Shown: positions 40,219 to 48,994 of the stretch, in pieces
How positions within the stretch are numbered: position 1 is the stretch's first letter
How the letters are laid out: each line of letters begins with the position of its first letter
NCBI RefSeq assembly: GCF_000702265.1
Contig: NZ_JNKZ01000004.1
Span: forward strand, 620,001 to 684,000
Length of the DNA stretch: 64,000 bases
Source of the DNA: Butyrivibrio sp. NC2002
GTDB lineage: Bacteria; Bacillota; Clostridia; Lachnospirales; Lachnospiraceae
Reading direction: 5' to 3'
Program-made: the position numbers and the translations under genes
Notes under the pieces: generated by a model
Told to the model about the DNA's origin: nothing
The model's input: the letters and a program-made list of their open reading frames with translations, nothing else
The model's database searches: none

Positions 40219-41931
40219 ATGCTCGAAATAGGTTCCGTATTTGATAAAAAATATAAGATTCTAAATGTTATCGGACAGGGCGGAATGAGCACTGTCTATT
40301 TGGCTATGAACGAAAGAGCCGGTAAAAGCTGGGCCATAAAAGAAATTCGTAAAGAAGGCGTATCGGATTATCGCGTTATCAAGCAAAGCCTGATCACAGA
40401 AGTATCTCTACTTAGAAATTTATCCCATCCTTATATACCAACAATCGCAGATGTCATCGACAAAGAAGACTCTATTGTTATTGTCATGGATTACATAGAA
40501 GGAAATAACTTGAAAAAGGCATTGGATGAGTATGGCTCTTTTTCTGAGGAATATGTAATTGAATGGGCAAAACAGCTCTGTGATGTTTTAATGTATCTTC
40601 ATACAAGAACTCCAAAAATCATATATAGAGATCTAAAGCCGGGGAATATCATGCTTCGTCCGGATGGATCAATCTGCCTTATTGATTTTGGTACAGCAAG
40701 AGAATATAAGGAGCAGGGGAAAGATGATACAATCTGCCTCGGAACCAGAGGATATGCTGCTCCCGAGCAGTTCGGCGGACTTGGACAGACAGATGAAAGA
40801 ACAGATATCTACTGTCTTGGTACAACTATGTATCACCTTTTAACCGGACATAATCCAAGTGAACCACCTTATGAGATCAAACCTATAAGACAGTGGAACC
40901 CCGATTTTTCACAAGGTCTTGAAAGAATAATCTTAAAGTGTACTGAACCTAATCCGGAAAACAGATATTCATCCTGTGAAGAAGTTCTGTATGATCTCAA
41001 AAACTATACGCAGCTCGATCAAAAGTACAGAAAAAAAGCAAAAAGAAGAATAGGAACTTTTGCAGTTACTGCTTCTTTATCATTGATGTTTGCAGCTTTT
41101 TCACTCTTAACAGGAAAAGCAGCAAGCAATCAAAAGATTGTAATATATGACGACTATGTAGATCAGGCCAAAATTGAAGTGCAATATACAGATAAAATGT
41201 TGATGTATATAAAAGCAATAGATGTAGATCCATCAAAAGCAGAAGCCTATCTGAAAATAATAAACGAAGTATACTTAACAGATGATAATTACTCCCAAGA
41301 GGAAGATAAACAACTGACAGATATTCTGCTTACAACTACTTCAGATGGAAGAACAAGGGGTGAAGCCTTAGAGTCAAACCCTGAGGAATTTGCTGAGTTT
41401 GCATATTATAGGGGACTTACCTATTTTTACAGTTATGAAAATGATGGTAATAAAACGCTTTCATCTTATTGGTTTAACAAAGCAGTAGAATCCGGAATGC
41501 TAGATGAAGTAAGAAATGAAAGAGCTGTCAGACTAGGTAGAATTTCAGATTATTATCTGTCTATCGGAAGAGAATCAAAAAGCGGAGATGAAATAATAAG
41601 TTATAAGCAGTACTGGAATGATTTATGTGATCTTACGAGCGGAAATATAGTAAGTATCGACAATGAGACGACCGCTTTAATGATGTACGAAGAACTGGCG
41701 GGACAGGTTAACCTTCACGCAATGGAATTTATAAAAGGTGGTGTGTCTTACGACTCCATAAGAGATGAGTTCGAAATGATAGAATCACATCTTGATTCTG
41801 ATTTTAATGCCGAGACAATGAGCAGTTCAGAAAGACTCACAACGATGATGGAGAACACAAAGAGCCTATTGGACAAAGCAAAAGCATCAGCCAAAAATGC
41901 ACATAACAAAGTAAGGGAGGAACCATCATGA
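40219..41931 (+). CDS. Membrane Ser/Thr protein kinase with extracytoplasmic helical domain (T7SS-linked)
   Basis: 570 residues. Cytosolic kinase domain about 1-265 with a full catalytic set: GQGGMSTVYLA loop (19-29), Lys41 in AIKEI, YRDLKPGN (Asp138), DFG 156-158 and APEQFG. A basic stop (KYRKKAKRR) leads to one TM (about 278-298) and then about 270 residues of helical, TPR-like sequence outside. This kinase-fold/TM/helical-outside order matches EssB/YukC of type VII secretion, except that EssB is a pseudokinase and this looks active. EssC, a PP2C phosphatase and FHA proteins are encoded downstream. Confidence 0.85.
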   Translation: MLEIGSVFDKKYKILNVIGQGGMSTVYLAMNERAGKSWAIKEIRKEGVSDYRVIKQSLITEVSLLRNLSHPYIPTIADVIDKEDSIVIVMDYIEGNNLKKALDEYGSFSEEYVIEWAKQLCDVLMYLHTRTPKIIYRDLKPGNIMLRPDGSICLIDFGTAREYKEQGKDDTICLGTRGYAAPEQFGGLGQTDERTDIYCLGTTMYHLLTGHNPSEPPYEIKPIRQWNPDFSQGLERIILKCTEPNPENRYSSCEEVLYDLKNYTQLDQKYRKKAKRRIGTFAVTASLSLMFAAFSLLTGKAASNQKIVIYDDYVDQAKIEVQYTDKMLMYIKAIDVDPSKAEAYLKIINEVYLTDDNYSQEEDKQLTDILLTTTSDGRTRGEALESNPEEFAEFAYYRGLTYFYSYENDGNKTLSSYWFNKAVESGMLDEVRNERAVRLGRISDYYLSIGRESKSGDEIISYKQYWNDLCDLTSGNIVSIDNETTALMMYEELAGQVNLHAMEFIKGGVSYDSIRDEFEMIESHLDSDFNAETMSSSERLTTMMENTKSLLDKAKASAKNAHNKVREEPS

Positions 41932-41985
41932 CGAAGTCATGATTTGGAATGGTTCCGACCGATAGGGCAGGATTGCGGAGCAATC
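41919..41985 (+). promoter_or_regulatory. Structured RNA element in the kinase/small-protein gap
   Basis: GGAACCAT (41919-41926) pairs with ATGGTTCC (41949-41956), enclosing CATGAC/GTCATG; then GATTGC/GCAATC (41971-41985). The first stem includes the kinase stop codon. No T-run follows either stem, so it does not look like a terminator; it may control translation or processing of the next gene. Confidence 0.5.
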
Positions 41986-42019
41986 GTGCCAATACATAAT
42001 ATACGAGGAGAAATAAGTC

Positions 42020-42367
42020 ATGCAGGCAGAACTATTGGATATACTTTCATTAGTATTTATGATCCTATCTCTGTTTTTTCTTGCAGTATCAGTAGTAATA
42101 TGGTTTGGCTTTCATATTTTTCATGACATAAGTGTACTTACCGGACTTGGTGCTAAGATGGCAATCAAAAAAATGAAAAGAGAAACCAGAGGAAATCAGG
42201 TTAAATTTGCAGCTATAAAAAGCCATAAAAAGAAGGCTTCCATAAGCTGGGGTAATACAGGAAATACTAAAAAACCTGATATTACCGGAGAAATGACTGG
42301 AGAAACGACAATAATAAACAATAAAGATTTTGAAGAGACAGTTCTTCTTAATGAAAAAAGTAGTTGA
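42020..42367 (+). CDS. Small membrane protein of the kinase operon
   Basis: 115 residues: a long N-terminal hydrophobic helix (about 6-33), then a basic segment (KMAIKKMKRETRGNQVKF) and a polar tail. Not recognised. GGAG precedes the ATG. It follows the kinase gene and ends in a terminator, so the two form the last part of a unit. Single-TM size recalls EssA, but EssA's TM is C-terminal and I see no sequence likeness. Confidence 0.6.
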   Translation: MQAELLDILSLVFMILSLFFLAVSVVIWFGFHIFHDISVLTGLGAKMAIKKMKRETRGNQVKFAAIKSHKKKASISWGNTGNTKKPDITGEMTGETTIINNKDFEETVLLNEKSS

Positions 42368-42387
42368 TACGATCAACTACTTTTTTT
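42354..42387. terminator. Shared bidirectional terminator that encodes both C-termini
   Basis: AAAAAAGTAGTTGA, 5-nt loop, TCAACTACTTTTTTT. Each arm carries the final Ser-Ser-stop of the gene reading into it, so the small membrane protein and nadE both end ...KSS. Confidence 0.92.
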
Positions 42388-43131
42388 GTACATGGGAATA
42401 GTTTTAAGCTTGTGAAGATTTATGGCATGAAGGCGGTCAATTTTTTCTCTGACCTGATCATCTTCACAAATTCCGGTGAGAATATATCTATCAAGCGTAT
42501 CGTAGGTAAATCCGAGTTTATCTTCATCACTCATTCCGCTAAGTCCATCAGAAGGAGTCTTATGTATCAGATTTGAAGGAAGTCCGAGAGCATCGCCGAT
42601 TTTTCTCATCTGACATACAAGGAAATCAGAGCATGGACTAAAATCACCTGCAGCATCGCCGTACTTTGTAGAATATCCAACATAATCCTCAGATGCATTG
42701 CAGGTATTTGCGACACGGCCACCATTTGGAAGAGACTGAGCAATTGCATATAATACAGACATTCTGACTCTTGGAGGTGTATTTATAAGCGCATCTTTTC
42801 CGAGAACAACACCCGATTCCGACATAGAAGATTTAAATGAATCCATAACAGAGTGAATATTGACAATATAGGATTTAATGCCAAGAAGAGCAGCAACATT
42901 TTTTGAATCTTCTATATCCTTCTGCTCACCATCAGGCATTAGAACGCCGACAACTCTGTCTTTTCCAAGTGCCTTTACAAGAAGAGCAGCAACAATAGTA
43001 GAATCTTTACCACCTGATAGACCTATAACAGCACTTGCAGTAGGACCATTTTCCTCAAACCAGTTTCCTATCCATAAAGTGATATTTTCGATTTCCTTTT
43101 TGGCATCAAAGTTTTGTAATAATTTTTCCAT
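42373..43131 (-). CDS. nadE: NH3-dependent NAD+ synthetase
   Basis: 252 residues. Amidates deamido-NAD to NAD+. PP-loop VIGLSGGKDSTIVAALL, NTPPRVRMSVLYAIAQ, NTCNASEDYVGYSTKYGDAAGDF (the nicotinate/ATP site) and KTPSDGL. No glutaminase domain, so it uses free ammonia. Sits on the minus strand as an island between the kinase unit and the rest of the T7SS-linked genes. Confidence 0.96.
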   Translation of the reverse strand: MEKLLQNFDAKKEIENITLWIGNWFEENGPTASAVIGLSGGKDSTIVAALLVKALGKDRVVGVLMPDGEQKDIEDSKNVAALLGIKSYIVNIHSVMDSFKSSMSESGVVLGKDALINTPPRVRMSVLYAIAQSLPNGGRVANTCNASEDYVGYSTKYGDAAGDFSPCSDFLVCQMRKIGDALGLPSNLIHKTPSDGLSGMSDEDKLGFTYDTLDRYILTGICEDDQVREKIDRLHAINLHKLKTIPMYKKSS

Positions 43132-43221
43132 ATTGGTTTCTCCTCAGAAAATAAGGCATTTATAAAAGTGAACAACTGATTGATGAATGAATTGTAACAT
43201 ATCTTGAGTGAAAAGAAAAAA

Positions 43222-43253
43222 TGCATTTCATCCTCAAAATCAAGCATTTTATC
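43222..43253 (+). promoter_or_regulatory. Direct-repeat operator A (two units, 21-bp period)
   Basis: TGCATTTCATC at 43222-43232 and AGCATTTTATC at 43243-43253. This is the most degenerate of three copies. A TATATT (43287-43292) follows at 34 bp as a possible -10; the lipoprotein starts 82 nt downstream. Confidence 0.6.
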
Positions 43254-43334
43254 GCTGAAATGAAAAAAATAAAAAAGATGTTGTAATATATTATGGTGTG
43301 GTAAAAAGGAGGGGTGCAGAAAAAAGGTGGTTTT

Positions 43335-44117
43335 ATGAGAAAAAAGCTAATAATTGCAACAATAATGATAGGAATAATGACACTATCAGCCTGTAGCGGA
43401 GTAGGTATGAATAATTTGAAAAAAGACGTGAAAGGGGCAGTAAAGATAGTGAAGGATGAAGCAAAATACAGCGATGAATATAAAGATATAGATGTTCATA
43501 CAGAAAGTGAAATGCGCAGCTTTGCTCTTGATGCGCTAAAAAACAAATACGGAAAAGAATTCAAAATAGATGAAAGCTATTGCAAATATAATCATAAGAA
43601 CGGAAGAGATACAGAACCCCTGCAGCTTCGCGCAAGGGCTTATCCAATAGATGATCCAGATGATGTATGTGGGATCAGAGTTGTGGAACCTAATAATTTT
43701 TCAGACACCTATTCTATAAATAAATATAATCCTGTAGTATCTGAATATTTGCAGCCGAAGATGCAGGAATACGGGGTAGCCGGTGATGTTACCATAAGTT
43801 ATCCGTATATGGTAGGAATCATGGAAGATGGCTTATCCGCAGAAGATATCATGAAAGATGGGCAGGCATGTATAAGATTTTATCAAAAAACGGAGAAAAA
43901 AGAAGATATCACCGAGTATATTCCAATTATTAGAAAATGGCTTGATTTCTTATATACATGTGATTTTGAATGGTACTTTGCTTTGGTAGATGAAAATGAT
44001 AAGTATTATCAGTATGCAGGTATCTCAAAAGGAGACCATAGATATACAAAAGCAGAGCAATGGACAGATGATAATCTAATTTCATTAATAGAGGCATGTA
44101 TTAATTTAAATGACTAA
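43335..44117 (+). CDS. Secreted lipoprotein of unknown function
   Basis: 260 residues. Signal peptide with lipobox LSAC (Cys20), then a charged helix and a globular region without a recognised domain. I start at the ATG 43335 (AAGGTGG site, natural signal peptide MRKKLIIATIMIG); the frame extends to a GTG at 43314 inside an AGGAGG-like stretch. Transcribed under direct-repeat operator A, which links it to the T7SS region. Confidence 0.7.
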   Translation: MRKKLIIATIMIGIMTLSACSGVGMNNLKKDVKGAVKIVKDEAKYSDEYKDIDVHTESEMRSFALDALKNKYGKEFKIDESYCKYNHKNGRDTEPLQLRARAYPIDDPDDVCGIRVVEPNNFSDTYSINKYNPVVSEYLQPKMQEYGVAGDVTISYPYMVGIMEDGLSAEDIMKDGQACIRFYQKTEKKEDITEYIPIIRKWLDFLYTCDFEWYFALVDENDKYYQYAGISKGDHRYTKAEQWTDDNLISLIEACINLND

Positions 44118-44191
44118 TAAAATTAAAATAACCCTATACCAGGCATAGATAAAGATATGTACAAGGAATATGTACTTGAATAGGAGTAAAA

Positions 44192-44860
44192 ATGAGAAAA
44201 CTTGTTCAACTAATTGCAAGAAAAAAATGGAACCCTTTAAGTAAATTTATTGCAGTGTTTACCATGTTTTTTTGTTTTGTGGGTTTTCTATCGTTGAGTA
44301 CATCATATGTTACAAGAGATTACCAATCAGTTCCTGCTTATATATCAGATATTACAGCTCATGAAGTATGGAGAAAACAGGGACCAAGAACAGAGTATGA
44401 GTACAAAGTTCACTGGATATACGAAGGACAAGAATACACAAAACAAATGTCAGATATAGGTGATAAGCCGAATGAACAATTGTCTGAAGTATGGATAAAT
44501 AGTGATAATACAGATATGGTTATAAATAATTCATTTAATTTAAAAAAAGAAGGATGTCTGTATTTAGTGGTCTCAGTTGTGTTATTTGTTGTCTGGGTAG
44601 TTTTACTAAAAAAATCTAAAGACAGGGAATATGTGGATTTAAAGAGATGGGAAAGATTATTTCTCGGAGGCTGTTTGTTATCAGTTCTATCACTAATAGG
44701 AACAATATATAGCTTTTTTATATTAAAATCTGTAAAAAATTCAGGCAGTTCAGATATATTGTTTGGAAGTTTCATTTTTGGCTTTTTTCTAATAGCAACA
44801 ATGCTGATTGTAGCATATACTACAGAAGTAAAAAGGCAGCAGAGGAAAACAAAATACTAA
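44192..44860 (+). CDS. DUF3592-like membrane protein, paralogue 1
   Basis: 222 residues. TM near 20-40, an extracytoplasmic segment typical of DUF3592 (VPAYISDI...RTEYEYKVHWIYEGQEYTK...SEVWINSDNTDM), then three more TMs (about 122-145, 155-178, 188-210). Function unknown. GGAG ribosome site; stop overlaps the next start (TAATG). First of three related genes in a row. Confidence 0.7.
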   Translation: MRKLVQLIARKKWNPLSKFIAVFTMFFCFVGFLSLSTSYVTRDYQSVPAYISDITAHEVWRKQGPRTEYEYKVHWIYEGQEYTKQMSDIGDKPNEQLSEVWINSDNTDMVINNSFNLKKEGCLYLVVSVVLFVVWVVLLKKSKDREYVDLKRWERLFLGGCLLSVLSLIGTIYSFFILKSVKNSGSSDILFGSFIFGFFLIATMLIVAYTTEVKRQQRKTKY

Positions 44861-45513
44861 TGGATACATTATTAACAATAATCGCTGAAAAGGAAAAAAA
44901 CATATACAGAATATACCTAATTACAATAGCAATATTTTTTGGATTTGTTTCAATAATTATGTTCTATACCGGAATTAGAACAAATGATTACGAACCGGTT
45001 CCGGCATATATTAGTGATATTACATCCAGGGAGGTTCTCAGAAAGCAGGGAATTAGAACCGAATATGATTACATCGTGCATTGGATATATGATGGTAAGG
45101 AATATCATAGAACATTAAGAAATCAAATAACCGAACCTGATCAAAACTTATCTGAAGTATGGATTAATGAAGATAATACTGACATGTCCGTTTCCGAATC
45201 AGACTCTTCTTTGAAATCAGCGGTATCTCTGATTTTGATAGCTATTATATGTTTTTTGTTATGGTTGCAACTATTTAGAAAAGCTAAAAAAATAATTCCT
45301 GTGAGTAAAGAGAAGTGGGAAAGTATGTACACGTTGACAAAACTGGTGCTAATAATAGGTTTAGTAGGAGTAATTTATAGCTTTATAGTTGCAAATTCCT
45401 ATGGCAATTTTGAAATAATCACAAAAGAGGCAATGACAATTTTTTCATTTTTTCTATTGATAGTGTATGTGATATTTATATGGGCAAATAGAGTTATAAG
45501 AAAACATATATAA
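44860..45513 (+). CDS. DUF3592-like membrane protein, paralogue 2
   Basis: 217 residues with the same plan as its upstream neighbour: TM, VPAYISDITSREVLRKQGIRTEYDYIVHWIYDGKEY, SEVWINEDNTDMSV, then three TMs. Strong likeness to paralogue 1 in the outer segment, weaker in the TMs, consistent with an older tandem duplication. Translation is coupled to paralogue 1 by a 1-nt overlap. Confidence 0.7.
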   Translation: MDTLLTIIAEKEKNIYRIYLITIAIFFGFVSIIMFYTGIRTNDYEPVPAYISDITSREVLRKQGIRTEYDYIVHWIYDGKEYHRTLRNQITEPDQNLSEVWINEDNTDMSVSESDSSLKSAVSLILIAIICFLLWLQLFRKAKKIIPVSKEKWESMYTLTKLVLIIGLVGVIYSFIVANSYGNFEIITKEAMTIFSFFLLIVYVIFIWANRVIRKHI

Positions 45514-45593
45514 AAGCATAAAGAAATCATATTGAAAGAAAAGAATGAATCCTGATGATATTAATAAACTGCAAGGTGTTGTAGAAAGAAATA

Positions 45594-46265
45594 ATGAATA
45601 TTGTAAAAATAATTGGTTGCAAAAAAAGTAATACACTACGCCAAATAATATTTGTATGTTTTTTGGTAATGTTGGAATGTCAAATTTTACAAATGGGATC
45701 GGCTATATATTCAAAAGATTTTATTGCAGTACCCGGCTATATATCTGATATACAATTATCTGATACCACTATTACTAAAAAAGGTGTAAGAAATACCTAT
45801 CAATATACAATACACTGGAATTACGAAGGCAAGGAATATACAAAGAAGAAGTATAGTTTAAACAGTACACCGGATGAAAATATTTCAGAAGTATGGATTA
45901 ATAAAGATAATTCAGACGCAATCATATATAGCCCTAATGAGCTTTCTTCACAGGTATATATATTTGGTTTGATTTCTGTAATAGCATTTGTTGTATGGCT
46001 TTTCATGTATTTGAAAGCAGAAACTGTAAAATACGATGAAGAAATAGCATTAAATGTTTTGGTAGCAGGAGGTCTTGGGACTGTCTTGTCATTAGTAGCT
46101 GTAGCCATTACAGCTATTGCATATAATGAAAAAAAAGATGGAAACGCTTATCAAGTGTACACATCAACTGTAATGCTGGTAACTAGCACAATCTTTTTAA
46201 TAGTATGTTTAATTCTCACCATTATGGCAAAAGTCGAAACAAAGAGGCTATCATCAAGGTTATAA
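45594..46265 (+). CDS. DUF3592-like membrane protein, paralogue 3
   Basis: 223 residues, most diverged of the three: VPGYISDIQLSDTTITKKGVRNTYQYTIHWNYEGKEYTKKK and SEVWINKDNSDAII between TM1 and three later TMs. The ribosome site is weak (AAGGTG about 15 nt off), so expression may depend on upstream translation. Followed by a terminator at 46449. Confidence 0.65.
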   Translation: MNIVKIIGCKKSNTLRQIIFVCFLVMLECQILQMGSAIYSKDFIAVPGYISDIQLSDTTITKKGVRNTYQYTIHWNYEGKEYTKKKYSLNSTPDENISEVWINKDNSDAIIYSPNELSSQVYIFGLISVIAFVVWLFMYLKAETVKYDEEIALNVLVAGGLGTVLSLVAVAITAIAYNEKKDGNAYQVYTSTVMLVTSTIFLIVCLILTIMAKVETKRLSSRL

Positions 46266-46448
46266 ATCGTCTGAAAAGAATTATCATATTGGTAACAACT
46301 GATCCGCTTTTTTTCTATGAATAATTATGCTATAGTTAAAATGCTTTGTTTGAAAATTCGAGGGGGAACGAATAATCGAAGGAAGTATGTAAAAGTGTTT
46401 AAAGAGTTTAGTTTGGGGTCAGAAGGGGAAAATATACATAAATTTATA

Positions 46449-46483
46449 GGGATGGAATACCAAAAAGGTATTTCATCCCTTTT
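46449..46483 (+). terminator. Terminator of the DUF3592 run
   Basis: GGGATGGAATACC, 5-nt loop, GGTATTTCATCCC, then TTTT. It lies 4 nt before operator B and insulates the next unit. Confidence 0.8.
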
Positions 46484-46486
46484 GTG

Positions 46487-46518
46487 TGCATTTCGTCCTC
46501 AAATCTATGCATTTCGTC
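46487..46518 (+). promoter_or_regulatory. Direct-repeat operator B (two units, 21-bp period)
   Basis: Exact TGCATTTCGTC at 46487-46497 and at 46508-46518. Candidate -10s at 19 and 32 bp downstream; the secreted-protein start is 67 nt downstream. Confidence 0.75.
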
Positions 46519-46584
46519 GCAAAAATCACCGGGAATTATAATTTTACAGTATGATAATCAAGCTGAAAAAGGGAGGAATGAAGA

Positions 46585-47754
46585 ATGGGAAAAATAAAAA
46601 AATTACTAAAGACAGTTGCTTGCGCAACACTGGTATTTACACTTAGCATGCCAATAACAGCTTCTGCTAATTTATCAAGCGTATCAGTTAATAAAGATGT
46701 AAGCAATGATGGAACTACCATATATACAAATCGTGCAAATGGTAAAAGCTATGTGAAATATGCAGATGGAACCTCAGCAGGAGATACAGATTTCGTTAAC
46801 TTATCGAGAATAGAATCTGATAAACAAATGATCAGAGTGGGTGATATTAACGAAGTTAGTATTTACCCTTCATATAATCAAACTATCAGTAATGTAAAAG
46901 TTATAAGCGGAAAGAAGAATCTGACAGCTAAAATCTCAAGTAAAAATATAACTAGAAATATGATCATAAATTGTAGTCAGGAAAGTGACGGCAGATATTA
47001 CTACAAGGATCAGAGAACAGATGAAAAGATATATACAGACAGCAAGCAGGTCGTTGTAACTAAAGCATCATATAAGATAAGAATTATTGGAAAAAAGAAG
47101 GGGAAGGCCAAGATAAGATTTCAGTTTAATGACATAAATGGAAATAAGGTCCAAACAAGAACTCTTAAAGTATCGGTAGTTGATAATGCAAAACCGGTTA
47201 AACAGGTTACATTTGGCGGTAAGAATGTATTAGTCGATATGACTGACAATAGCAAATATATATATGCCGGTAATTCCAAAAATGGCACAGGCTATACAAC
47301 AAAGAAAAGCGGCAAATTAAAAGTGAAAATGAATAAGTATGCAAGACTTAAGAGTATCTATATGGTTACTAATACTCCCTATATTACTAAGGAATATGAT
47401 AAAAGCTTAGGATATACAACCGGAAATTATGCTCAGAATGGAACGAATGCTGTAGATATTAATGGGGATGGAGATTTTAATGATGAAATAGATGGAATCA
47501 ATGAAAGTGCAAGCAGTGATAAGGTCTATAAAAAAATTAAAAATGGATCAAAAGTAAAATTAAGTAATGTACCTGATTCAGTAACAAATAACTCAATAAC
47601 TTTGGATCGCGAGGAAGGTTTGAAGGATTATAGCTATTTAGAGCAGAATTCATCTAATATATCTACAACACAATTCATTATTATTATGCAGGATAAGAGA
47701 ACAGGAGAATATTTATCACAGACTGTTTCAATAAAAAGAAGAATTTCGAAGTAA
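46585..47754 (+). CDS. Secreted protein with calcium-loop motif, paralogue 1
   Basis: 389 residues. Signal peptide (about 1-28, ending ITASA). Beta-rich, Lys-rich body (GKKKGKAKIRFQFNDINGNKV, KLKVKMNKYARLKSIY). Near residue 291 DINGDGDFNDEIDGI has the DxNxDGxxxD spacing of EF-hand or dockerin-type calcium loops. N-terminal NKDVSNDGTTIYTNRANGKSYVKYADGTSAGDTDF is shared with the next gene. GGGAGG ribosome site; first gene after operator B. Function unknown; probably extracellular and calcium-binding. Confidence 0.7.
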   Translation: MGKIKKLLKTVACATLVFTLSMPITASANLSSVSVNKDVSNDGTTIYTNRANGKSYVKYADGTSAGDTDFVNLSRIESDKQMIRVGDINEVSIYPSYNQTISNVKVISGKKNLTAKISSKNITRNMIINCSQESDGRYYYKDQRTDEKIYTDSKQVVVTKASYKIRIIGKKKGKAKIRFQFNDINGNKVQTRTLKVSVVDNAKPVKQVTFGGKNVLVDMTDNSKYIYAGNSKNGTGYTTKKSGKLKVKMNKYARLKSIYMVTNTPYITKEYDKSLGYTTGNYAQNGTNAVDINGDGDFNDEIDGINESASSDKVYKKIKNGSKVKLSNVPDSVTNNSITLDREEGLKDYSYLEQNSSNISTTQFIIIMQDKRTGEYLSQTVSIKRRISK

Positions 47755-47797
47755 AAAAGAAAATCAGTAAATTATATGAATAAAACCGGAGGTAGCT

Positions 47798-48976
47798 ATG
47801 AAAAAGTTCATTAACATAAATATAAGCATGGTGCTTTTTGCAGCTATGCTGATGACATCAAATATTGATACTAATGCCTTCTATAGAGCTAATGCTGATA
47901 AAGAAAATGTCAATATTACAATAGATAAGGATAATAGCGGAAATACAACTTATATAAACAAAGCAAATGGTAAAACTTACACTGAATATGCTGATGGTAG
48001 TAAGTCCGGAGACGAAGATTTTGAAATAATAAATCAGGATATACAAAAAAAAGTAACTGTAGAGGAAGGAAGATATGAGGAAATACAAATATCACTTCCC
48101 TATGGGCAGACATCTATAAGTAAGCTCAAAGTAAAAAAAGGAAAGGGTGTCGTTTCAGCAAAGATAAGCGGGAAAAAGATAGTAAGAGGAGTACCACCTA
48201 AAACATATACTGAGGCAGGCGGAAAAAAATACTACAGAGACAGAATAACCGGTGAAAGAATATACATAACCGGTGAGGCACCATTATTAGATTATGCAGA
48301 TTACACTATTAGGATATATGGTAAAAAGAAGGGTAATGCAAAGCTTCAGTTCAATATAAATGACATAAATGGCAATGTAGTAGCCAAAAAAAATATAAAA
48401 ATAAAAGTATCCGACAATGGAAATGCGGTAGTTTCGGCTACATTTGCAGGAAAATCACTCATCTACGACTATTCTAAAAATGCTGATAATAAGAAGTACA
48501 TTTACTATAATGGCACAACTGATGGTGCCATGTGTACTACAAAAGCAAAAGGAAAATTAAAAATAAAGCTTAATAAAAATTATAGGCTAAAAGGAATATA
48601 TCTTAAGAAGAGCAATGAGTTTGAAGATGTTTCATATAGTAATACATCACAGTATGCAGGAACTTATGCAAAAAGAAAGAAAACATCTCTTGATTTAAAT
48701 GGGGATGGTGATTGTAACGACGTAATTGATGGAATTAAGGAAAGTTTAGAAAGTAGCTATCATTATGAAAAAGTAAATAATGGAAAGAAAATCACTTTAA
48801 ATAAAGTTCCAACCAATTATGAAAATGAAAATTCTGTAAACAAAACAAATGGTGAAATTACAGAATTATATGATGCTCCTAGAACATCTAAGACTGAAAT
48901 AATAGTAATTTATCAGGAAAAAGAAACAGGTATATATTACACCTGGTCAAAAAGTATATTAAAGAAGATCAAATAA
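47798..48976 (+). CDS. Secreted protein with calcium-loop motif, paralogue 2
   Basis: 392 residues, colinear with the preceding protein: signal peptide (about 1-27), DKDNSGNTTYINKANGKTYTEYADGS, GKKKGNAKLQFNINDINGNVV and DLNGDGDCNDVIDGI near residue 299. Tandem duplication of the upstream gene with substantial divergence. CGGAGG ribosome site. Same transcript as the upstream paralogue and the Ig-like surface protein downstream (18-nt gap). Confidence 0.7.
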   Translation: MKKFININISMVLFAAMLMTSNIDTNAFYRANADKENVNITIDKDNSGNTTYINKANGKTYTEYADGSKSGDEDFEIINQDIQKKVTVEEGRYEEIQISLPYGQTSISKLKVKKGKGVVSAKISGKKIVRGVPPKTYTEAGGKKYYRDRITGERIYITGEAPLLDYADYTIRIYGKKKGNAKLQFNINDINGNVVAKKNIKIKVSDNGNAVVSATFAGKSLIYDYSKNADNKKYIYYNGTTDGAMCTTKAKGKLKIKLNKNYRLKGIYLKKSNEFEDVSYSNTSQYAGTYAKRKKTSLDLNGDGDCNDVIDGIKESLESSYHYEKVNNGKKITLNKVPTNYENENSVNKTNGEITELYDAPRTSKTEIIVIYQEKETGIYYTWSKSILKKIK

Positions 48977-48994
48977 TGATTAGAGGGAGAGGAC

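Larger units (their letters stand above)
46266..46584. other. 319-nt intergenic region with terminator, operator B and promoter
   Basis: No credible gene. In order: an unassigned stretch (46266-46448), the terminator, the direct-repeat operator and candidate -10 boxes TATAAT (46537-46542) and TATGAT (46550-46555) before the secreted-protein gene. Confidence 0.6.

Noticed and set aside
46317-46541. 74-codon plus-strand frame before the secreted-protein gene
   Set aside because: It runs through the terminator and operator B, has no ribosome site, and its product is basic and unlike any family.
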